Assembly (NCBI GenBank): GCA_037039685.1
Contig: JAWNGF010000001.1
Location: 8,494,001 to 8,558,000 of the forward strand
Source of the DNA: Ceratobasidium sp. AG-K
Lineage: Eukaryota > Basidiomycota > Agaricomycetes > Cantharellales > Ceratobasidiaceae
Length of the DNA: 64,000 nt
Direction: 5' to 3'
The translations under genes were made by a program, and so were the position numbers. Positions 1 to 11,754 of the stretch are shown here, in pieces; the stretch's first letter is position 1; each line of letters begins with the position of its first letter. The notes under the pieces were generated by a model, which saw nothing but the letters and a program-made list of their open reading frames with translations, had not been told where the DNA came from and searched no databases.

Positions 1-898
1 GGATAACAGAGCAGGATGTCGTTGCGCGTTCAAACTTTGAGGTTGTAGCCGATCCATTGGTAAAAGCCCGCAACGGAAGCGATGAGTAAGGAAATGGAAC
101 ATGCTTATTCATCGAGGAAACGTCAATGACAAAGCTCCTTCATCAGCGCACCTAGACTTACATCTTCTCGGCGAGGGACGCGGGTATTGTCCCGTCTCGT
201 CCGGTTTGCGAATCGAGCATCTTGGGCGAATCCACTTCAAACGCAGGAGGCTGAGGCTCCCAAGACGTGGTTACCGGGCTGCTCAACCGGGTCGAGGGGT
301 CGGAATAGCCATTGTTGGGAGCATAGGTGCCAAAGTTGTAAGACGAGCAAGATGACGAGCAGTCCGAGGCAACATAGTCAGCGACGTAAGCTTGGGGTCG
401 GGTCGACGCGCTGGTAAAGAGGGAACGCGAGGGGCCGGCGGTAGGATAGTTATTGGAAGAGAAGACGTACGACCCCTCGGTGTATCCGTTGGTGGACAAA
501 GAATGTCGCTGGGAGGGGACGCTGGGGGGACGTCGGGCGGATGGGGATCTGGGGCTCTTGCCATGAGTTTCGATAGATGCTATTTTGCTTTGTAACTCGT
601 CGATGCGATCCTACACCCGCTTCAATATTGCGAAATACGAATAGCTCGGACCCTCACCTGTAGCAACTGAGTAGGAGTACGATGAGAGGTATTGTCGTAG
701 CTGCAAGTCTGCTTGCCCTTGACGCACGACCTGCACGGGTTTCGTCCATCGCATTTCTGCGCGGCAATCAGACACGCCTCAAGAATACTGACGTTTACGA
801 CTTACAAACTTGCGGCGTCGACAAAACGTACACGCATATCCACGTCTACCTTGTGCAGCGGCCTTGGGGGAGTCCTGGGTATGGGCGACCGAGTTCAT
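1..898 (-). CDS. Zn(II)2Cys6 transcription factor, N-terminal part (runs off the window)
   Basis: Probable nuclear DNA-binding regulator of the fungal Gal4-type family; its targets are unknown. Exons read 898-806, 756-658, 610-162 and 103-1 and keep one open frame of 248 codons. The zinc cluster begins about residue 24: ACTFCRRRKF, then KCDGRNPCRSC, then KGKQTCSY, giving the C-x2-C-x6-C...C-x2-C-x6-C pattern. A 49-base intron (805-757) lies inside the cluster. A short heptad stretch (QLLQDRIDELQSKI) follows and probably dimerises. A Ser/Pro-rich linker leads to the start of what looks like the fungal middle homology region (MFHFLTHRFRCG) in the last exon. The start ATG at 898 was chosen because the frame is closed just upstream. 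The gene continues beyond base 1. Confidence 0.88.
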
Positions 899-2263
899 GC
901 TGCCGGTGGGTGCCTGGATCGTTTGGGGAGACGGCTCGCACCAGTTCGCAGGCTCTTTATGTAGTTACTATTCATGTTTGGTGCGAGAATCAAGCAGTTT
1001 CGTGCCGAATTGATGAAGCTTGATCACCCGGGGTGGAGGATTTGGACCCTTGCATATAGTAATCAAGCGCCCGTCCAAGAATTATCGCATAGCCACGAAG
1101 AAGCATTTGACACATGGTGTGACCAAACAATGGTGGCCTTACAGATTTGGATTACTAACGAGTCTAGAGCTTGTGGGACCAGTATTATTTGCCATTGTGA
1201 CGGATGCAATGGTTTTATGTCTCATTCGACATGCATTCGCATGCGCATGATGAGTTGTTTCCCGTTACCTCGCGCGAAGTTTCATGATTCAGCCAACCCC
1301 ATGTCATTGCTCCAACTCCCGCCAATGCTGGTCGGAGGATGGGTAGGTCGGTGAATCAAGATCCCGGATCAGATCCAACTACCGCGGTCCCTGAATCCGC
1401 TTTTGGTGTACTTTGTCGAGGGCTGTACACTTTTATATGCATCAAGACTAGTATACGCAAAAGAGTAAATATTATTCCCAATACGTCGATTTGCACGCGC
1501 CCCCACTCGTTTCTCCATGTGGCAGCATACTGGCGCTAATTAGCCGCATGATCCGCATAGGTTCTGATGCTCTGGTCACTACGTCCTAGAGTATACAGCC
1601 ACCGAGTTGCGAAGAACGCGCGGTTGCACCAATTGGTTCAATTTCCCGAAATGACCAAGGCCTCCAGCTTGAGGCTTGGGCGCGTTATTTCAGGCTGTCA
1701 CCGCAATGGCCCGAACGATCTACGCGGTCTAGTACGAGCCGCGTCGTATCTCGGCCTCGACTGACCGGATGAAATCGACTTCAGCTCAGCACGTCAGGAT
1801 ACACTATATTTGTAATCATGGATTACTTGGCCTGACTGTATGAACGAGTAATTGTCGTCATTGACCCCCTAGTGATATCTATAGTAAGCCCGGGGTTCTC
1901 GGTCGACTCTAATCTATTACAGTACCTCCGACCAAGTGTATAATTGGTCGAGTTCGGTCTCCTGAGGCCGATCGTCTAAGCGGATTTCAGTGTTCCTGTG
2001 GTCGAGTCGACCACAATGCGGAACAACCCGCCAGAGTCTAACGTCTCTGTAGCCTGGGTCTCGGGTCTTCTACGATCGAACTGTTTTCGACAAGAAGATC
2101 GGCACGCACTTGATCAGCTGGAAATACCATCCATTTCCTATTAAAGCGAAGTTTCATAAAACGCCTCGGTGTGAAGCCCGCTTCCGCGGATTATATAGTA
2201 GATGTAGCTCGATACAATAATAGTACAAGGCCACGATTTACAAGGTGGGAAACACGCATTTTA
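899..2263. other. Intergenic stretch without a recognisable gene
   Basis: About 1.4 kb between the transcription factor and the dehydrogenase. Only short open frames without coding character occur, and I see no domain, terminal repeat or transposase remnant. It includes one short perfect inverted repeat at 1997-2015, listed separately. Confidence 0.6.
1997..2015. repeat. Perfect 9-bp inverted repeat with 1-base centre
   Basis: The sequence tgtggtcga-g-tcgaccaca reads as its own reverse complement around one base. It lies in non-coding DNA about 1.1 kb upstream of the transcription factor start and beyond the 3' end of the dehydrogenase. It could be a dimeric protein binding site or chance; no second copy was noticed. 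Confidence 0.5.
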
Positions 2264-3444
2264 CTATGAAGAGCCGCTCGTACGCTTCAGCGTGTGTTCC
2301 CATACCAGTTTCCTCAGCTCTGGTGTGCTGTACTTGTTCGGCCCTACGTCTTCCGCATGGTTATTCCTGTACGACCATTTTCAGCGCCGTTGAGCGCCTA
2401 AACAAGCTCAAGCGCTCACTCACCTAAAGAAACCACCTTTCGAAAACTGAGGGTCCAAAAGTGTATACAGCATCCACTGAGCGCATTCGGCAGGTGAGAC
2501 GCTCATCAGGTGTATAAGCGGTTTGAGGAGTTTGAGCGACCAGTGGAAATCTGTGAGCATTGGCGTCCGCACAATACCAGGGTATGCATGGATAAATGCC
2601 ATATCTGGATGCTGGGCGGCAAATTCCTCGACCATGTAGTCGTTCATTGCAGTTGCACTATCCCCAGCTGCTTTGAGTCCGTACCCTTGTTTGAGGTCGA
2701 GATCGTTCGTATCCAGCTTGCCGTTCTAAAATGGCAATTGATCAACACATGAGGGAGCATCTTTAGTGAATCTCGACTGACGGTCCCGGCTGCCAGAACA
2801 GAAAGAACGCGGGCTTCCTCCCCGTTCGCCTTGGCCTTCTCCAATAATGGAACAAGGTCATAGACAAACTTCCACCTCGCATAATAGTTTAGTGCAAGCT
2901 TCTTGTCTATTCCCTCTGTCGTCTCATCTCTTCCCTTGAGTGTCAGGAACCTAGTAGATCGAGCCCCACCTCATCAGTCAGGTGTATCTCCGAGGTTACT
3001 CCATAAACTCACCCAGGGCTGAGTACGAGGTAATTCAACTTGGGAAGCTTTGCGAGGAGGGACCCCGTCGTGTTTCGTACGTTGGACATTAGCGTTGCGT
3101 CGCATGGCTCGAACTCATATTTTGATTCGGGGTGCGAAGGGAAATTAGCGATGATCTTGTCCACAGCAGACTTGTTGCGGCCGCAAATGACAATATGGGC
3201 GTTTCCCTTGGTGGCTTCCGCCAGGGCCTCGGCAACAGCTTGACCTGCAGGCACACGTCGATTAGTGTTACGGGCGTGTCGCGTGCGTGTGTGGAAGTGA
3301 GGCGAAAAGTGGAGGTCTGGTGGAGGTTTGAAGGGCGAGTCACCGCTTACCGACTCCACTCGTTCCACCCAAGAATAGCGCCGTAGGCCGGTACTTGGGA
3401 GCTGCGGCTAGATTAGCAGCGCGGACAATCGAAAGCGATGGCAT
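2264..3444 (-). CDS. Short-chain dehydrogenase/reductase family protein
   Basis: Five exons (3444-3351, 3244-3013, 2950-2782, 2725-2424, 2366-2264) join to an open frame of exactly 300 codons (299 aa). The N-terminus carries the dinucleotide-binding loop LFLGGTSGVGQAVAEAL followed by HIVICGRN, a Rossmann fold of the SDR type. Further signatures are the segment LNYLVLSPG after strand 4, YYARW in the usual active-site area, and FIHAYPGIVRTPM after the catalytic region. The fourth intron begins GTCAGT, a less usual donor. The classical Y-x3-K pair is not obvious in the expected place, so it belongs to the atypical fungal SDR group; substrate unknown. No signal peptide. Confidence 0.88.
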
Positions 3445-6260
3445 TGGGATTCTGGGACTTGTTTGAGGGCTAGCTCTGTTGGTGGATGCTGAGTAAAGGC
3501 AGAAGTTCTTGAGCGTTTATATAAGTCAGCTTGGTGCACGGTCGGAGGTTCAGCGGTGGAGGTCATGGAGACTGCGCACGTAAGTCTCGGCCGCGATATA
3601 CAGTCTCCCCCGATCACCAATGACGCGCCTTGTGCCGGACCGATCGAAGACACGTGACAGGGAGTGGCACGACTTGCATGCATGTCTCCGTTTACCATCG
3701 GTGTGCAAGCACAAGCCATACTCCGTTGCAATTGGATGTCTGTGTACGTACATGGGGCACCGTCGAAGTACCAGAACGATAGTATTAAAATAAAAGTTAA
3801 CCACGTGTAGGTGCGAACTCTCGAGAGAGTTCGAGATTGGGCTTTCGTGCCAAGCATCTGTCAAATGGAATGACTAAGAACCTGTCTCTCAAGCCCAGAG
3901 CTGCAAACCAGTTCATATACGGGTTCAACTTAGATATCCGCCTGTTACTAATCGTTTCGTGGGAAAGCTATGGTAAGAGTAAATACTATAGCTGCCCGGG
4001 TACCGGGACACCACGTGATTTGGAGAAGGAAGCGGGACAACTCACTTTTTTTGCCCGCCTGTGATTAGAATATGTAGAAATGTCTCATATATGTTGCATG
4101 GATCCTACGTTACTGTTATAAATAACTATCTCCCCAATTTTTCTCGATGTAAGGCCTGGACGGGCCCATGAACGCTGGACAGTCAGCAAATCTAACCCTC
4201 CCAGATTGTAATTGGGCTCCGACGAAGTGAGCCCAACGATTTTGTTGACTTAACTCAATTTATATTGCTCTCTGAGTCTCAAATATCATGTAGCCCACTA
4301 TCCGGTGCTCTTAAAATGCATATACAAGTGTTAGGGTTGATACGAGAATTGTTTCCGAAAGTTTACAGGCTTGTGCCGATGATCGCTGATGGCAGCTTGG
4401 TTACACAGGCTCCAAACGAACCGTGTTTGGCAAACTATTGGAGCACATGCACCATATATAGCATAGATCTCCTGGGCCCACTGATGCTTAGCTCATCCCG
4501 GTCTTGGTCCGACTGTCCCACTGAGCGGTCAGCCCCCCCTTGAGACTCCACCCCCTGGTTCTCCCCTGTCCATTGACTATTTATATATTCAGGCCACATA
4601 GTTGTAGTTCGAGTCGAACCGCTCGCACTCGCAGAGTACGGCATGATTTCAATTCGCTGCAAGTGTGTGAGAGACAACCATCAATCGTGTCTCGATACCC
4701 GGGCAGCTATAGTAGGTCGCGTATTTTATCATTCGACGTTGCCTCGGAGTCACCCAAGTAGAAGCTGAGCAACTGGCAAGAGTGGGCACACCTATCATTT
4801 TGCACGATTAAAGGTGTGCCCGTGTACAGTAAATAACGTGGTGTTAGCTCTGATTTGCCCGGTTTTCTTTCCGGGCCCCTTCTACTAATCTCGCTAGTGC
4901 GCCATGATCCTCCGACCAAAGCCTAGCATCTTACCACTTACTGCCTGCCAGGGAATTTGAGAATTAGTATCGGATAAGTAAAGTACTACGTGATCGGTTG
5001 GCTGCTACCAACCTAAAGGAGAGTTTCCTAATGCATAACGATTCGACGACGAGGATAAGTACCACGCGCACTCAGGGACGCCAGGAAGGCAGCCGTCGAT
5101 AGACGTAAATGGCATTATCAACTATTAAAACTGGGTCAATGCGGAAGTCCTGGGATGCATGAATAAACTCGAATCAGGGCCCACCGTAATGCGGAGAAGG
5201 TATCCACATCGCCATCGCGTGGTCAGCTGAGCATTCCGACCCCTAGGAGTATCTGAGGTCAAGATCGCCCGTGCCTAGCTTGACCTATCCTAGATGGGGA
5301 ATAGCATACAGGAAGAACTCGATGATCAGGCTGGGCGCTTGTGCGCGAGTATCAAGAAGCCCGCAGTGTCTGCTGCACGCATATTCATAGTCCACGCTTC
5401 TCCACCTTGTGGTCTGAGGTTCGATAAGCGAAGACACAAGATCTCACTTGAATCCTTGTTGATGGTGGGAGTTTTGTGAAAGCTTCTTGTCAATCCTTTT
5501 AGTGGTCCGATATCATTCTTGGAATGCTGTAGTTCTCAATGTAAACATCTATCTATACTTGGTCATGGGCTCCTCGGACAACTCGGAGGAAGACGTACTC
5601 GAAAGAAAGGGCAGAGTGACTGATATCGGGAAGGTGAAGACAGTGGAGAGGCGCGGAATATCCTATGTTGGATTGGAGTTCGAATTTGGGGCTGGGTGCT
5701 GTGGGGGCTGGGATGAGCATATAGACAGACTTGGGCTGAACGGATAAGCAGTCATATGAGCACCATGCAGCATGGATTTGGGGGGGGGGGCGGGGGGCGG
5801 CTTCTAATACAGTCTTACATGTGCGGCAGATGGTCAAGGAGTATACGTAATGTCAGGGCGAGACTCTTGAGGCTGATCGTATATTCTATCAATAATATGA
5901 CCATCTAGGAGGTAAGATCCAAAACTGAATTGACTACACGAACTTTTGAAGGGGCCGGCAGGGAAATGCCAAAGTAGGATCCAATTGTTGTTCTAGCCAT
6001 GGCAGCAGTCAATAACGGAAGACGGTGTAGCAGAACCCCGTTTATATGGAATGCGCCTTTGTGGGACCAGAAGATAAACATTAATCCGTTGGGATCGTTG
6101 CATGTATAGTTCTTTTGCTCGGCCACCACACACTCGCCGCGACCGGGCCTGACGCCAACTCACCTGGTTCTGCATAGCTCCAAGTCCGTTACACACGTGA
6201 TGGGCTTGGGGCTTATGTTATGTACGTGTTGTCCCCTGAGCTGCCATCTAGTTGAACGCC
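3445..6260. other. 2.8-kb intergenic stretch, no gene recognised
   Basis: Only short open frames on both strands, none with recognisable domain or convincing splice-joined frame. It holds a strong G tract at 5780-5800 (runs of 11 and 6 G on the plus strand). The last few hundred bases should contain the BUB3 promoter. Confidence 0.55.
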
Positions 6261-7539
6261 ATGTCCGAACAGCAGTCTACGAGTTGAGTGAACTTGTGCG
6301 TGCTTTACGGCTGCACTCGAACTGAAGCCTCTTCCCAGTCGAGTTTGAGCTCGACAATCAGCCACTGGACACTGTATCCTCACTAAAGTTCTCGCCGTCA
6401 AACCCACATCATTTGCTTGCTGCTTCATGGGACAGTGTGAATCTGTTAGTCATTCATACTGCGTATATTTACTAACTTACTTTGCTGTTTAGAACGTGAG
6501 GTTTTACGACATTGCGCAAAACGATTGCCGAACTACGTTGCAACACAAAGCCGCTGTACTGGATTGTAGCTTTTCAACTGGCAACCAGGCATTTACAGGA
6601 GGGTTAGATACTTGGGTTAGATCGTAAGCTGTCAGATTTTCTACTCAAGTATTTCATTCGATTGGTTTGAAAGATGGGATCTGGAGACTGAGAAGATGAA
6701 TGTGCTGGGTACACACGACGAGACCGTATCTTGTGTGTCATTTGACAAAGAAACAAGTGAGTGCGTTTATTCGATGAGTTGCTCTTCATATTGACAGTGC
6801 TCGTAGATCAGCTGGTAACTGGTTCTTGGGATAGAACACTCCGATTATGGGATCCCCGACGCTCAAACCCGGCTGCAGTAGGCACCCCATTCACCCAACC
6901 GGAGCGCGTCTATAGCATGGACATTGTCGGAAACAAACTCGTAGTTGGCCTTGCAGGACGCCTGGTTCATATTTACGACGTCCGGAAAATGGAAGCGCCG
7001 CTTCAAATCCGGGAAAGCAGTCTCAAGTACATGACGCGCGCGATCGCGTGCATGTCTGACGGGCAAGGATACGCATGTGCATCTATTGAGGGACGTGTAT
7101 CGGTAGAGTATTTTGACCCTTCGCCTGAGGTGCAGAGTAAACGATATGCGTTCAAGTGCCATCGACGGCCGTCGCCTACGGAGAAGGATGTGGACCAAGT
7201 GTGGTCTGTGAACTCGCTGGCGTTCCATCCCACATATGGTACTTTTGCCTCGGGAGGCTCGGATGGGACAGTTTGCTTCTGGGATCATACCGCCAAAAAG
7301 AGATTGAGGCAAACACCTCGATACCGGGAAGCTGTTAGTGCGCTCGCTTTCAATTCGACAGGCAACAAGCTCGCCGTGGGGATTGGGTATATGTGGGATG
7401 AAGGGGAAGAGGGCGGGAAACGATCACGCCCTGGAGTTGTTATCCGAGATGTGGGAAGCGAGGTGAAGGTATGTAGGACTAGCTTGTTTCACGCAGAGTA
7501 TGGACTTACCGATTATAGGCTAAATCGCAATTATCTTAA
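6261..7539 (+). CDS. BUB3: Mitotic checkpoint WD40 protein BUB3
   Basis: BUB3 binds GLEBS motifs of BUB1/MAD3 and brings them to unattached kinetochores in the spindle checkpoint. Six exons (6261-6282, 6339-6436, 6493-6623, 6674-6756, 6807-7468, 7519-7539) give 338 aa, the usual family length. WD repeats are visible as VTGSWDRTLRLWDPR, GTHDETVSCVSF and FASGGSDGTVCFWD. The family-specific block SIEGRVSVEYFDPSPEVQ and YAFKCHR is present and nearly identical to animal BUB3. The first coding exon is only 22 bases and its donor is GTTGAG rather than GTRAG; the same donor type appears to be used in the DHTKD1 gene of this window. The start is therefore a little less certain than the rest. Confidence 0.96.
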
Positions 7540-7979
7540 GCTGGGTCACGTGCGATCATCCGTTTTTGAGCTGTGCAACTGTCCATGTCGTGTTTGGTTA
7601 TTTTTAGTTCTTCCATGACAGAGATGACTGCTGTGGTGGCACTCAGAATACAAGTAATTCAAAGATTCAGTTGAGCACGAGGGTGACCACGCGCGTCGAA
7701 GTCTTGGCGTTGAAGGTTGTAAAGGGAGCCACACGAAACGGCGCTCAATTTCCGCGGAACGGGCGTCAGCGCGCTTCCAACTGCATTCCTCTTGACTTCT
7801 TTCGCCAGCTCGCCGTGTGCTCTCCGTGAATCCATTCTGTGTCACAATCACGCCAGACCTTGTTGCCGACAGTACAAGAACCGGAATGGCGCTGAGCTCC
7901 CAACAAGCCTTTCTTCCAGCTCTCGGTCATTTCACCTTGGTTCGTCGTGTTCACCTCTCGCTTGCACGCCGACACCAAC
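7540..7979. other. Intergenic region upstream of the S41 peptidase
   Basis: About 440 bases between the BUB3 stop and the peptidase start. No gene recognised; presumably BUB3 3' UTR and the peptidase promoter. No clear TATA box seen. Confidence 0.5.
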
Positions 7980-10638
7980 ATGTATTACCTCCTCGCCGCT
8001 GCGGCGCTTGTTGCTGCTACACCCTTGCAACCTCGTCAGTCCGACCCATGTGCAGCTATTGCAGCAAAGGGATGGTACAAGCCGTCCCAGGTCCTGGGCT
8101 GCTTGCAGTCTTTCTCTTACAACGAGACTCTGCGTAACAACGTGCGTATACTTCGACTGAGTCGTGTGTATTACTGAAAACGGTAATTTTGTGTTTAGAT
8201 TGTTGATGTTGTTAGCAAGACTTTCAACTTCCATACATCGGTCTCATTTCACTTGAACATGCCCGACCCGTTCACTGATGATACGGTTGACGTCCAAGGG
8301 GAGCTCCGAAGGATCCGCAACACTAGGTATGACAGCGACTGTGAGTTCATGTGTCCAATGTGCATGTACAGCATCATTGACTCATATCTAAGTCAATTTA
8401 CACCAGGAGTGAGTGTCCCTGACTAGTTTGGGGTTGCATTATTAACGAGTGGGGGTTTCAGCGTTTCCAAGAGTGTCAAGAGGTTGAATGATGGTCATGC
8501 CGGATATATCAACTATTGCTGTGAGACCTGAGTGCGAATCCGGTGCTTCCTTTGACTGAAACTGAAGTTTCTCACAGACGATTCCTTGTTTGTGACATAT
8601 CTTCCCTTTCCTCTCGCCGTCCTTGCGCGGCCCGACGCGCTGGATGTTCAAAACATCCATATCGTTCCAGAAGCCTCTATAGTGTCTGCGGCTGAGTTTG
8701 GGAGCGATGCGGTCGCCAAATGGCAAGCTGCTCTCGGTCGCAACCTCACCGATGTAAGGATCTTTCTCCCCAAGAAAGCAAAAACTCACGGGTTTCTAGT
8801 TCAACGGTGCTAGAATTGTCTCTATCAACGGGAAGGATCCATGGACCGCAGTAGACGAGAATGCCGCGGTTAACGGAGGGTATCAAGCCCGTACCACCCG
8901 CCAAAATTCGTTCTTCTCGTCTTACCAGCGCGCTGCTAACGAGTGGTCTTACCGTCTTGGTGACTTTGCACAATGGTCCTTGCCAGTGCGTGGTGACTCG
9001 GTAACTCTCCGCCTAGTTCGCAACGGCACCAACACCGAAGAAACATATACCGTCCCCTACTTGTCCCGTATCGGCTCCTCTACAATTGCGTTCACTGATG
9101 CCAAGTCGCTCTGGGCCAACAACTGTGTTGCAACTTCTTCGACTAATGGGTCACCATACTACGATCGGGCCCAAGCAAAGACCAAGGTCGCTGCCGAGAA
9201 ACCTCGCTTCCAGCCTGATCCCGAAATTGCTCCCATCATCAACGGCCGCCGCCGGGCCATTTCTACTCTCGTCGCAGATGGACCTTTGTTCGACGTGACT
9301 CTCCCGTCTCGCCTCGCACCCCCTACGCCTATCACTGGTAACGGCGCGCTTCAGTTCTACATGCTTGATGATAACAAGACTGCCGTTCTTGCTCTCGGCT
9401 CCTTCTCTGGTGACTTCCCAGGTACGTTGTGCGTGTACTGCTTGCTTCTGGATCCTTACACATTGGCTATAGGGGTTCAAAAGGGTATACTTGATGGTGT
9501 GAATGCCGTCAAGGCCAAGGGCGCCACTCGTCTCTTGGTTGATGTTGTAAGTACCACCGTTGGGGATTTTTGGAACTGAGCTAACGAATATGCAGACCAA
9601 CAATGGGGGAGGATACATTTGCTTGGCTGCATGGCTTCACCGTGTGGTTCGTCCTAATTGAAAATGTAAAGTCGCCCTGCCACTAACCTTAAGCACTCCA
9701 CAGCTCGCCGGACCTGGGCCTGGCACCGAGCCCCAGCCCGGCCTTGATGGCAGTGTGCGCGCTCAGGATCTGGCCCAGAAGATTACCGCTAAGATTGTTG
9801 CCAACAACACCGGCCTTGACCCCCGACAGGAGATGCTTTACAACCGTGAGTATAAGCTAGACTCGCCATAGCCTCCACTCACACGTGGGCAGCTCTCAAC
9901 TGGCGCGACACTAAATCGAAGCGCTTCCCTGCCAACTTCAACTGGCTCGATCCGGCGATCAACATGCGAATCAACGATGTCCCCGACAAGTTCTCGCAAA
10001 AGTACGTGATCCCTAGTCTCAGTTAATTAGCGCTTTCTCACATTTGCATCGTAGAATTGGCGATGATTGTATCCCATACGACCTCACGCCCCCTGCCACC
10101 AAACCGTTCGAGTATGATAATATCGCAATCCTTAATAATGGGCGATGCGCCTCGTCGTGCAGCTTGTTTACAATCTCAATGCGTACCAAGTATAACGTAA
10201 AGACGGTCGTCGTCGGTGGCAAGCCCGGAACCACTCAACAGTATTGCGGTGTTATAGGCGGCCAGTCGCTCAACTTTGCCTCGATCGATGGGGATGTCAA
10301 GACTGCTGGCTTGAAGAATGACCCACTCGCTCCTCCTGATTTCATCACCGACAGCTACCAGGGTATCACTTGGAAGCTCGGCTACTCGATCCTTGATTCT
10401 AATAGCTTTGAAGAGTTCAAGACCCACCCTGCTCAATTCGGTACGTTTCCAAAAGGCTTGATTCCCCGTGCTGATACTAACGTGATTTCAACTCTAGCTT
10501 TCCCGCTCCTTCCCAGCACGTAAGTTCAGATCACCCACACCATTCGATCTTACATGCTAATTTCGACTATTTCATTTCAGCGTCAACAACCCTCTTTCTT
10601 TGTGGCAGGACGTTACCAAGAGGCTCTGGCCCAACTAA
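7980..10638 (+). CDS. Secreted S41-family peptidase (CPAF-like)
   Basis: Predicted extracellular serine protease. The N-terminus (MYYLLAAAALVAATPLQPRQ) is a signal peptide with a possible dibasic-like PRQ processing point. About a dozen exons were followed, among them 7980-8141, 8199-8340, 8393-8408, 8462-8520, 8578-8753, 8800-9421 and 9473-9546. The motif NLHQDV...RLNDGHAGYINYCYDSLF holds the probable catalytic His (DGH), and NNGRCASSCSLF holds the probable nucleophile Ser, as in the CPAF branch of family S41. A PDZ-like middle part includes GARIVSINGKDPW. The third exon is only 16 bases but is needed to complete the His-containing motif. Four or more N-x-S/T sites fit secretion. Family assignment is firm; substrate is unknown. 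Length about 700 aa, usual for the fungal members. Confidence 0.92.
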
Positions 10639-10868
10639 TTTCGACGGACCATGAACTTTGGCACACTTTGTATCTATGGCATTTGAGCAATACACTACAC
10701 TGCCGCATCTTTGAAATTCTGGGCTTCCTGAAGCGCCCTACTTGGGCTGCCTGGCAAGGATCTGATGGCACAGTATTTCTACTCGAATAAAGCGCATACA
10801 TGCTGAAAAGGTTGAAAATGACTCGTGCTTTAATATCCTTCTCTACACTTGACCAGTTAGAGCACCTT

Positions 10869-11754
10869 TTAGACACCGCGTGCCCATATATTCTTGTTCA
10901 ATCCGTTGCCAGACAATGCAGGGCTCCTCGGAGCAGGTGTGCGGAGCTCGGGGGTGCAGGGCGGAGATGTGGAAGGAGATGGGACAGAAATCGAAACATT
11001 CTTCAACGGGGATGGGTTGAAGCAGCGATAGCTTGGCTCACGGGTGAGCACGCTAGGGCGTGCGGCACTGGGATTGATAGGGAGAGGACGATACCTAGAT
11101 GGCGCGGGCGCATTGGTATTCGTGTTGATTGGACCCGCAACTGGGCGGCATGGGGCAAATTCAGGCTTGTTGACGCAATTGGTAGGATTAATATTGACGA
11201 TTGGGATATTCGGAGGCAGGGGAGGCACATCAGACTGTGTCATCATGGTTGGAGCGGGTGGTCCTTGATATAACATGGGAGGTTTTGTCGACTCTGTCTT
11301 GGCGTTTTTGAGAATAGCTTGAGTGATAGGGCCACGGAACAGAACATCAGGGTTGTTACGGAGGGTGTTGTGCCAACTTGGACTTGAGGCAAGTGTTTTT
11401 GGCCCCGGAGCACGGATTAGTGGTTCACGATGACGATAGTTGTCTGCCGCATCCAATTCGACTGTTGAACGGTAGGGGATCGTAAAAAAAATGCGCTGGT
11501 GACTTGAAGGATAGATGTATCTTACCAGAGTGGCCGTAGCTCTCAAGAGTCTGTCGGATGACCTCCTCGGGGGTAGGAAGCAAGGCCCCGGAAATGTAAA
11601 CTAACTCGCCGGGTTTCCTGGGTTGCACCTCGTTTTCCAGCTTGAAGATCTCCCTTATGGGATCTAACTGCATCCTCGTTTGATATACCTTGATACACAT
11701 GATGATGAAAGCATAGCTCCCGAGAATCAGCCAAATGGATGGTTTGAGCAGCAT
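10869..11754 (-). CDS. Membrane-anchored Pro-rich protein of unknown function
   Basis: Not recognised. Two exons are joined by an intron that opens GTAAGATAC near 11525 and closes at CAACAG near 11461; the frame is kept. The start at 11754 is followed at once by a hydrophobic segment (WLILGSYAFIIMCIKVY), a likely single membrane anchor. Next comes a charged stretch, then a 200-residue tail rich in Pro, Asn and Ser with several short P-x-P runs, probably disordered. A TGA sits just upstream in frame with no acceptor in between, which favours this ATG. An open stretch at 11931-12107 could be an upstream exon of a longer transcript. Confidence 0.5.

Noticed and set aside
974..1354. 126-codon frame that might be a degraded transposon gene
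   Set aside because: No transposase, reverse transcriptase or terminal repeat pattern can be recognised.
3009..3368. Long minus-strand frame starting inside the first intron of the dehydrogenase gene
   Set aside because: Its first 44 codons are intron sequence; the true start is at 3444 in the preceding exon, which restores the dinucleotide-binding motif.
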